This document shows, piece after piece, positions 12,143-64,000 of a DNA stretch of 64,000 nt. The position numbers were made by a program, and so were the translations under genes. Within the stretch, counting starts at the first letter, position 1; every line of letters begins with the position of its first letter. Below the pieces are notes generated by a model. That model was not told the DNA's origin and made no database searches. It saw nothing but the letters and a program-made list of their open reading frames with translations. The DNA is from Apostichopus japonicus (Eukaryota > Echinodermata > Holothuroidea > Aspidochirotida > Stichopodidae), in contig NC_092572.1 in assembly GCF_037975245.1 (NCBI RefSeq), forward strand, positions 28,815,989-28,879,988, in the 5' to 3' direction.

Positions 12143-12325
12143 AGTGGCATCACCAGACTTTTCAGTCTGGGGGGCACAGGGGGGCACCAGCATTTCATGG
12201 GGGGCACTTAGGTGGTTACGGATCGCCCTCCCGGGGGAGGGGTCTAAGGGGAGGGGGTGGAAAATTTTCGCATACGGAGGATGGGCTAGATGCAAAATGG
12301 TGCCACATTTGATGCTAAATTCGTT
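12143..12325. repeat. GC-rich interspersed repeat fragment
   Basis: Starts CAGTGGCATCACCAG at about 12143 and continues with repeated GGGGGGCAC motifs. It then shares the GGGAGGGGTCTAAGGGGA block with the element at 11132-11497. Its left end matches the reverse complement of the right end of the fragment near 14820-14903 (GGCGACGCCACTG). It is probably a MITE-type family with CAGTGGCRTCRCC termini. The right end is not clear. Confidence 0.6.
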
Positions 12326-12804
12326 CTGAAGATATCTCCAGAAATTGCTATTTTTGAGGTAATGATTTTAACAACGCGCAGAATTTTGCAGAGGATATGA
12401 ACCACATGCTGTCGATATTATGCCTAACCCTATCAATAGAACCTATATTTGTTGAATTAATGTGTGCATGACTCCCGACTCCTCTCTTGTCCTTCTCGTT
12501 TTCTCCCATTTTTATCTCAATACATTACATGTATAGAGATATTGTAACAGTAAGTGGGACTCTCTCTTCTCTTAAAAATTTTTCAGCGTCTTCATACAAA
12601 GTTCTTTTTCTCTGGAATTTCCAGAGCAAGCATATATCATATAGGCCAACAAAAGTTACTATTTTTTATTCCAGAATTGTATCCATTCTATGACTTTTTC
12701 ACCGATTTATGTCCAAATTTGGCCAAATCCCTCTGAAAAACAGTTGAAATGAGGCCTTTTTGCACACGCTCCAAAACTTGTTTGTTTCATTGTTTTTGAT
12801 GATT

Positions 12805-12893
12805 AAGCCCCGCCTCCAAGTCTTGTGTAGCAGATTGGCTATGACTCAAGCCCCGCCTCCAAGTCTGGTTTGTAGCAGATTGGCTATGCCTCA
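12805..12893. repeat. Two-unit tandem repeat with GC-box and inverted CCAAT motifs
   Basis: AAGCCCCGCCTCCAAGTCT followed by TGTAGCAGATTGGCTATG occurs at 12805 and again at 12848, about 43 bp apart. Each unit holds a GC-box-like CCCCGCCTC and an inverted CCAAT box (ATTGG), about 6 kb upstream of the first DED exon. It may be chance or part of a promoter; no TATA box or transcript evidence is visible. Confidence 0.7.
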
Positions 12894-14815
12894 TGGCAGC
12901 TACATGTTAGATATACGAAAATGGTCACCCTCACGACCAATGCACACTAATTCCATATACACATTGTTGTGCATTTAATTTATATTAGGACTTCGTCTGT
13001 TTATAGCTCCATGGTTTTAGTAATATCAATTTAAGGATTGTTCTTTTGTTCAGGTAGTTTTTCAGAGCAAGAGTCATGATAAGTTTGTTTGATTGCCCAT
13101 CAGGTATTTTGTATAATTACGTATACACTTTGTTGTGCTGCTGAATGCTACAAGTTTAGGCTAGGCCTAATGCATTCTATATTAGGCCTTCATTTAGTAA
13201 TAGCCACATTAGCATTGTACTGGTGGTGTTCAGGCAGTTTTGGGCCATGGTACAGTAAGTTTGTTTGATTGCCTTACAGTGTGTTTTAAATTTTAAGTTA
13301 AGTTTCCAACTTATATATTAACTGTGACTCCATAAATTTAACATAATGTTAATGGGATAATACAACAACTATTCATTTGGAATAGAGTGTATATTGTGCA
13401 TTTCTAGAATGAAGCATCATTATGAATTAACAGCTTGTTTGGTATATTTCACTGGAGTATGTATAAAAGAGGAGCCGGCCATAGCATTACAACTTTTATA
13501 AGACTATAAAAATTGGATAAGGTTATGTCTTATTTATAAGGATATAATAAGGTTATAAGAAGTACTGTATGTTTAGCTTTCTTTTGAACCTGTGATGTTT
13601 GACATCAAATATACAAAGAATTAAAAGAAAATACTAAAATGGAGAGGAACTGGGGTGGCTATTAGGGGAGGAGGAGGCCACCCATCACTTTCAATTTAAA
13701 ACTTATATTCTACATATGTACATTATTTTTTCCAAGTCATAAATCCACGAAATCTTCATGTCAAAATTATTGAGATGGAAAAACGTGGGTTGTTTTGATA
13801 ATTGGAAGTGTACACAGTTTTGATGGTAGTCACCACTACAGTCTACAGTAACCTACAGTAGGTCGATAGGCCTAGCTTTCTCAAGGCGGGCATCAAGAAT
13901 ATGGTTGAGTTGTTCGCCTCTTCTTATTTGACTGTTGTCATTGACGTCAAACTATATGACCAAAAATATTATATATATTGATATTGATAATTGTAGAGAC
14001 TGAGCAAAGATAAGAAACTAGGAATCAAAATTAGAACTTCCAGTATTGAGATACTGCGTCATTGATGCTCTTGTCTATTAAGATGTAACAGGTTCCAGCA
14101 TCGTTATTGGCTCGTATCAGGGATCTCACCATGCAATCCAAAGTTTGATCACACATCGAGTATGGCTCAGTATGCAGGTGTGAACATTCGCCATTTGTTC
14201 CTACAAGCATCTGACCTCAAATGACCTCTGCACCCCCTACACAACAGGGTTAATATATGGGTCCACAAAAAATACGGGATTCTCAAATTTGTTTCGAAAT
14301 CAAGGTTAGGGTTCAGAGCAACGATATTACTCATCGGTCCAGAAAAAAATAAAGCGCGTTCTTTCATGTTCTGATGTCAGAATCATGAGAAAGGTCCAGA
14401 AATAGTGTTGTCTGGAGAGAAGGGGTGGCCTACTAATTTTCAGGAATTTGATTGGACTGCACCTAGTGATTCTCTGAATATTCGTCCTACTTCCTAGGAA
14501 ATAAAAACACGGCTGCAGCACAGCCAGAACAGGGAAATTCATTGTTTTGAACGATGAGTCATGTAGCTCGCGAAGCGGATGTGTATAGCGGCTGGTAAGG
14601 CGTGAGCACTGACACATTCAATGTAAATATTGACACCTGTTGTGATGGCGCGGGTTACGACTTCGATACCCGACGGTCAAGGATAAACTTTTTCATTTTC
14701 TCGCAGCTCATTTGAAGAAAATACGAATGACTGTGCTTCTTTGTCCATATGAAAAACCAACTCAGATGATGGGAGTTGAATATAACAAAATATATATATA
14801 TATATTTTTACCAAC
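12894..14815. other. Intergenic stretch, no gene recognised
   Basis: AT-rich and without recognisable coding sequence. A pol-III-like GGTTACGACTTCGATACCC near 14651-14669 is not a tRNA that I can fold. Confidence 0.5.
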
Positions 14816-14819
14816 CCAA

Positions 14820-14905
14820 ATCTCAGATGGGGGGGGCACTTGGGGGGCACTAGGTTTTCCAGGGGGCACGTACCCCCCTGGCCCCCCTTGGCGACGCCAC
14901 TGGGT
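14820..14905 (-). repeat. GC-rich interspersed repeat fragment, inverted orientation
   Basis: G-runs and GGGGGGCAC motifs end in GGCGACGCCACTG at about 14891-14903. The reverse complement, CAGTGGCGTCGCC, matches the left end of the fragment at 12143. It is probably the same family in the opposite orientation. Confidence 0.6.
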
Positions 14906-14979
14906 GGATGTCATGTAGAAATGAATCACATTATTTTTGGTTCCCTGCTTTAGCAAAAGGATCCTATGTAGTCAACGTG

Positions 14980-16720
14980 TGTGTGTGTGTCTGTAACAAT
15001 TGCTTGGGTACACCGTAACTCAACAAGGAAAAGTTGAACTTAACTCAAACTTGGTATTTAGATCCGCCATAGTGAGAAGGTGGGCCTATTGTTTTCGGTA
15101 CCTGTAAATGTCAGTTCGGGCAAAAAAACCAAAATAATAAACAAAGCAATAACTCCCATTGACAGGGTCCGACATGTTTTTTTTTTTGGAACTAGTTGTA
15201 AATGGGGTAGGGAATCGTTTTCAAACATAACAGTCGTGTGATTCAAGGTCAAAAAGGTAAATTAGGGGTCAAAACTAGTATTTTTGCGATTATAATTTGA
15301 GAACAAAATATCCGTCAGGGTTCGGAGTTATACTATAGTAATCCATTAGTAGACCGCATCTTTGTGGCCTTTGACCTTATGTGACGTCTGGTGACCTGTG
15401 TTAGTTTTAATTTGGTTATTTGAATTTTTAGGGCCATATTCAGATCTCAAATGGTCTTCTGATCTAAAATGTCCATAGGTTGACCCTGTGCGACCTTCGG
15501 GTACATAGTCATCATAGGTTAAGTTTTTTTTTTTTTACAAATATGCTCAATTTAGGAGATACAGGGCAAAGAAAAAGAGTTTGTCAATATTTTGATATAT
15601 GATAGAGCTCTGTGTGCTCTATAGACAAAACTAACTCCCGCTTCGATCGGACACCCAGTTCTTAAGTTTTGAGGGGCCAAAGGTTGGATTTGATACCTTT
15701 TTAGCAATAGCCTTTATGTGTGTACATTGGAGTGCATAACAATTTTGGGATGGAGTGCACATCTTCAAGGGGAACATTATGAATAAAAACAGTCATGTCA
15801 TCTAAGGTCGCTTATTGGCAAAAAATCTGCCCCACTTGCTCAATTTTGCAACAACTTCCAATTACAAAGGCTTAAATGGCTGATATATTGGGACCAGTTG
15901 TGAATTAGGTAGGGGCACATTTTCCAAACTAACCCTTATGTAATCCAAGGTCACCAAAGGTCTATTATGGGTTAAATATGTTTTTTTTTGTGTGCAATAA
16001 CTTGTGAAATTCCCACTGACAGAGTCTGACATTGTTGATATTTTAGGACTAGTTGTGAATGGGGTAAGAGATCGTTTCCAAACATAACATATGTCATCTA
16101 CAGTAAGGTCGCCTATGGGCAAAAAACTGCCCAATTATGCTAATTTTTGCAACAACTTCCAGTGAAGAAGTCTGACATGGCTGATATATTGGGACAAGTT
16201 GTGAATGAAGTAGATGCACATTTTTCTAAAAAAAGGTTATGTAATCTAAGGTCACCAAAGGTCAATTATGGCTCAAAATGAGTTTTTTGGGGGGCAATAA
16301 CTTGTGAAACTCCCACTGATGGGGTCTGCCATGGTTGTCATTTTGGGACTATTTGTGAATAGGGTAAGTGATCATTTCCAAACATAAAGGTCATATGATC
16401 CAAGGTCAAAAAAGGTCAATTATGGGTAAAAAACTCAATCTCCAAACTGATCAATATTGTCCATGGTTGACCCCTGTGCGAATTTCATGCGCAAAGTTAT
16501 CAGAGGTCAAGGTTTTGTTTGGTTTTGAGAATGTTAATTGACCTCACATGACCTTGGAATAGCGCCTCCAGTGACCTGTATTAGTTTTTATTAAGTTGAT
16601 TATATGAATTTTTGTGGCCATATTTTAAATGTCCATGGGGTGACTCCTGTTCAACCAAAGTTATTAAGTACAGTTAGGCTGATTCTGCAGTTCTTATAAA
16701 CAAATGTAACAAAAGTCAAC
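14980..16720. repeat. Degenerate tandem and dispersed repeat array
   Basis: Units of about 145-155 bp share three blocks. The first is of the ACTTGTGAAACTCCCACTGA type, the second TTGGGACTAGTTGTGAAT, and the third CCAAGGTCA..AAGGTCAATTATGGG. Unit starts fall near 15848, 15995, 16151 and 16296, with an outlying one near 15147. The left flank (CCGTAACTCAACAAGG) is related to the large intronic repeat family at 29.8-31.7 and 48.1-50.5 kb. Long open frames here are not conserved between units. Confidence 0.7.
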
Positions 16721-16899
16721 AGATTCTCAAAAGTACCAATCATTAATTTGTGATATTTATGGCAATGATATCGTGTGTGTACATTCAACCCTGAAATAAC
16801 AATTTTAGGATAGTGCTTCTAAAGTCCTTATAAGCAAGGAACCATAGTGCCCTTGGGCTCTTGTTCAGTAATTAGATGAATCCTGCTTTCATGAAGGTC

Positions 16900-18997
16900 A
16901 AAAATGGGAAATTCTTGTAAAAATGACACAGTATGAAAGAGAAACATTGATGGGTCTCACTGTAGTCTAGCACATGAATATCCCTCAATTGATAAGGTGA
17001 ACTCTTTATCTTTCGATCGTGGTCATAGGTCATTTGAGGTCAGCAGGGACAAAATATGTGAAAGCCTTGTAATTTTAAGTGATGTCTTGATTCGCAACCA
17101 GTTATTTCGTCAAACCCCTATTGTAGTTTGCCATTTTGGTGTCTAATTCAGTTCCTATGCTGAAAGCATCACAAACCTACTGTATATTATCAAGTTTGCT
17201 TGTACTCCTGTGTATTTGTGTGGGTGTATTACTGTGTCTGCATGTGATGCCTAAACACAACAAATGTCAAGACTCCAGCCAGTTGGATTTGGTGTATTTA
17301 AGCAACAATGTTTCTTAAACTTTACACATGCAGTTTACAATGCCATCTAGCCAGAGTTTGACGTGGGGGAGGGAGTCTCATGTCCCCCTGAAAGAGGGGT
17401 CTCAGACACAGTATTGTCCACCCATTGGATAATTTATTTGGGTTAGGGGTTAGATACAAAATGTGTATATCATTTCCAACATTCTAACTGCAGTGTGCAG
17501 TTTAAGATTTCACATTTTTGAACAGACTGTGGCTACCGCCCTGCACATACACCAAACAACTTGGAGGACATTCTAGATTAGTTTTGTTAGAAAATGACAG
17601 ACAATGGCTACAGTACAGTCCCCTGTATACACATTAAAGCATGTTTACTGTAGATGACATCCGACAGGACCAAAACCTTCATAAATTTGTAAAACATCAC
17701 AAATCTGCAGTGTAGACTATGTACACTTAACAATGAAGCCCTATACATCTCAATACCTCAATGTATTTGGATATATTTTGTAATGCTTGACAGCATCATG
17801 GTGTTTTGCTTCTTCTGCAACATTGCTTGAGCAATGCTTTTGAAATATTTTCTCTTGGTTCTACATGGCATTGTTTACAAATTAGGTAATACTTTTTTTA
17901 GCCTTTAAGCATTTCAGGCACAAATTATTAGGCAATTATGGCTTAATTTGATGCATTAATCATCTGTGGTTACATCTCATCTGATAGAAGGTTACATCTA
18001 GGTGTCAACCACAGTTTTGCTGTAACCACCTGAACTACTGGTTCCAGAAATGCTTGCAAGCATAGGCAGTAAAGCATAAACAAAGGATGTTAGGCATCTG
18101 AAGTTTAGAGAGCTCTGTGCAAACGTGACCAGTAATACCACTAGTAGCCCAGAAGTGTCTTGTTTCCTTCTTACCTGGCAGAAAAGCCTTGATTTGACAA
18201 TCAAGGTACAAAAGTCAAATAAGCTTAGATTGAACTGTTACAAAGATATTGTTTGCTTGAAAGTACTGTATATTATACAATTGTGAAATCATATCAAGTT
18301 TGAAAGGTCTTTTTCAGTGAGCAGATAGCTAGTGCTCTTTTAACGATATTTTGTTTGTTGGAATTGGCTTTAAAGAACTGTACATACTGAAGGATACATA
18401 TTGTTTGTCCTTAAGTCATATTGAAAAGTAGTATAGATCAGTAATTACTTTTGCACATTACATTGTGTACATTGAAATTTCTGTTAACAAATACAGTATA
18501 CCCTAAATAATGTACACCTACAATAACTTTCTTATCTGATTCACTGAGCATCAAAGTATGAGCACATCAGTAGTATTGAGTTTCTGCAGCCTTGCTCCAG
18601 AGGTCATACAGTAGGTCAGTTCACATAAATATCAATAAGATTTTAGAAAACAAATGCGAACACACACAGGTAACTTTAGATGTGGTTTGTAGATTTTCTG
18701 TCCTTCCTTACAATATATTTGATGTATATCCCATTAAGCCGATCAGAGGTCAATACCTACAGTAGCTGCTTTGACTTCACTTAGTGTGTGGATCTTCTGT
18801 GCGAGTAACCAGAATCTTACTCTCTTATGTGGAGCTCAAGAGAAGTTCAAGTCTCAGACCAGCTGTTGGTTACATCTCAAACATCACGTTTGAGAAATCT
18901 TCTGACCAAGGCTAGTCTAAAATGACAGTTATTGATGTGATTAGTTGGCAAAGATTTACTAAATCAATGGATTTATTGTTTTTTCTCTCTTCCATAG
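16900..18997. other. Region upstream of the first recognised DED exon
   Basis: No coding exon is recognised. The promoter and any 5' untranslated exon of the large gene should lie here or further left. The last 35 bases are a pyrimidine-rich acceptor (TTTTTTCTCTCTTCCATAG), which shows that at least one exon lies upstream. A short G-rich repeat fragment sits near 17360-17400. Confidence 0.5.
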
Positions 18998-62546
<43,549 letters not shown>

Positions 62547-64000
62547 GTAAAGTTCATTCTATTGATCATCTCCGAATATCTTCCAAAATATTGATAATTT
62601 TGACAGAAAATTATATAGCAGCAAACAGAAAAGGGAGCCTGTCAAGTACTGATCAATAGTGACAATGTTAGATGTTGAAGTTGCACATGTTGAAATGAAA
62701 TTTATAATTTTTTTGGAAGGAAATAATAAAATGTATCATATAGCCATGGTCGGACATTCACCATTTGTCAAGCGGGATATTAAACAATTTCAAGACCGAC
62801 TTCAAGACCAACCGCTCTTTGTGATTGACTGCAGTGACTAGCTGAGCAACATTTCGAAACACTAACCAATAAAAGCAGCAACTTGCTTTATGATTGCAAC
62901 TTGAACCATGACATTTCTCTGGCGTGTATCTCAGGGACCTTGCGAGGGTCCAGGGACCCAACCCCTGGTAGCTCAACCGTTTTCAGATATCCTTTGTCTT
63001 TTAGAAACGAGTTTAAAGCACAAAATACGTTTGAGAGAGAAAAACAGCACTGAGCTGACTTGGCTTTTTGCAAATTGACTGCATTTACTAGTTGAGCTGT
63101 TTCCAAACAGCAATTTTAAAAGCAAAAAATATGTGTGAAAGAGAGAAATCAACTTATATGGAATGCATTTCAAAGCAGTATTGAGTGTCTAGGGAGGGGG
63201 GAACCCCCAGAAGTTGTAAATTTTGAGATATGACTTGTTTCCTTGTAGCGACTTTGAAGAATAATAGCACTTGTCAGGAAGAGGAATTTCATGTCTGTGT
63301 CAGGTGATTCAAGCCTGAAAACCTTTCGGAAACTTCTTATAGCTATTTTAGCTTCAGCACAGAAATACATAGCAATGTCATTGGAATATATTTCAAAGCC
63401 CTGTGGGGGATTCAGAGGGAAAATAACCACAAATATGCCACAATTTTGTAATACCCAATTAAAGGAAATTGGGCAGGAGGCAAAGTGAGTTTTGTTTACT
63501 GCAGCCGACTTGGAGTCAAATGTGGCGGGTGATTCCCCAAGTTTGCAGTCACTAGTTTAATGATGATAATTCTGAACTTTGTGATCATTATAAAAAATAA
63601 CTTTAAAGGATGTGATGTTTGTACAAGGGACATGATGAATAAAAAACACACAATTTGTTATGTTAAATTTCTTCCTCCTGTAAGCTTGGCCTGTAATCCT
63701 AGTAACCATGGTAAATGATATAAAGCATGTGTGAACTTGCACACATGATTTGTGAATGCATTTTGATAATGATAGTACTATATGCATTGCTACATATTGA
63801 AAGCATCATTAGGCAATGTAGGAAAGCTTTAAACGTGGTAACTCTAAAAGTTGAGAGCTGCATTACATAATTCCATGTGGATTCACCAAAGTGATAACAA
63901 TATTTGTTAATTGTAGAAGTCATAGGTGATTTGAGGTCAACAAGTTTAAAGTCCTTGTAAGCAAACATTATTGAAGTTTACCATGGTAGTTAATATTGAC
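62547..64000. other. Intron after exon 22, to window end
   Basis: No Death-domain or other coding exon was found. Two related blocks of about 60 bases (CTAGCTGAGCAACATTTCGAAAC near 62839 and CTAGTTGAGCTGTTTCCAAAC near 63090) repeat at about 250-bp spacing. Confidence 0.5.

Noticed and set aside
12487-12736. Two overlapping plus-strand frames of 60-68 residues
   Set aside because: Mutually exclusive frames in T-rich DNA, with no domain or splice support.
14645-14675. tRNA-like GGTTACGACTTCGATACCC
   Set aside because: Only a loose B-box-like match; no cloverleaf or A-box could be built around it.
17136-17318. Short hydrophobic open frame resembling a membrane peptide
   Set aside because: No splice sites, family match or neighbouring exon; composition expected by chance in T-rich DNA.

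Overview
The window looks like nuclear DNA of an invertebrate animal. It is AT-rich, genes are split into short exons by kilobase introns with GT..AG borders, and it is dense in non-LTR, MITE-like and simple repeats. The gene content (tandem death effector domains, NACHT, ZU5-UPA and Death domain in one transcription unit) fits the expanded innate-immune and apoptotic receptor repertoires of invertebrate deuterostomes. An echinoderm, perhaps a sea cucumber, is my best guess, but the sequence alone does not prove it. No ribosomal RNA gene, confident tRNA gene or CRISPR array was seen.

Layout. 1-5.3 kb: non-coding, with a tRNA-derived SINE-like fragment, a 28-bp perfect palindrome, a small TA-flanked MITE and a direct repeat. 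5.31-6.10 kb: one long exon of a beta-propeller-like protein, plus strand. 6.45-8.67 kb: a tandem satellite with a 222-bp unit, about ten copies. 8.7-19 kb: no recognisable gene; several small repeat elements, one with an 11-bp target-site duplication, and a degenerate tandem array at 15-16.7 kb. 19.0-62.5 kb: one large plus-strand gene, still open at the right edge.

The large gene. I could chain 22 exons whose splice phases agree at every junction (1,762 codons from the ATG at 19004 to 62546). Order: DED-like, DED-like, NACHT NTPase with helical domains, short linker exons (no leucine-rich repeats), ZU5, UPA-like, Ser/Gln-rich linkers, Death domain, short linker exons, then a second ZU5 and second UPA-like module. 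ZU5-UPA is the architecture of the FIIND of NLRP1 and CARD8 and of the PIDD1 core; here it is joined to a DED-DED-NACHT front end and a Death domain. The second module arose by tandem intragenic duplication: about 27.6-38.75 kb is homologous to about 45.0-61.76 kb. The copies differ by transposon insertions: a 1,542-bp TIR element and a 2.9-kb CR1/L2-like LINE in copy 2, and a repeat block between TA microsatellites in copy 1. The ZU5 exons are 95-98% identical between copies, but the UPA exons are only 85-88% identical, mostly through amino-acid changes, which is less than an adjacent piece of intron (92%).

How it may work (inference): an NLR-like sensor or adaptor that oligomerises through NACHT and signals through DED and/or Death-domain partners, with ZU5-UPA acting as an inhibitory or self-cleaving module. 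A Phe-Ser pair sits where ZU5-UPA proteins self-cleave, but the usual preceding His is Asn in both copies.
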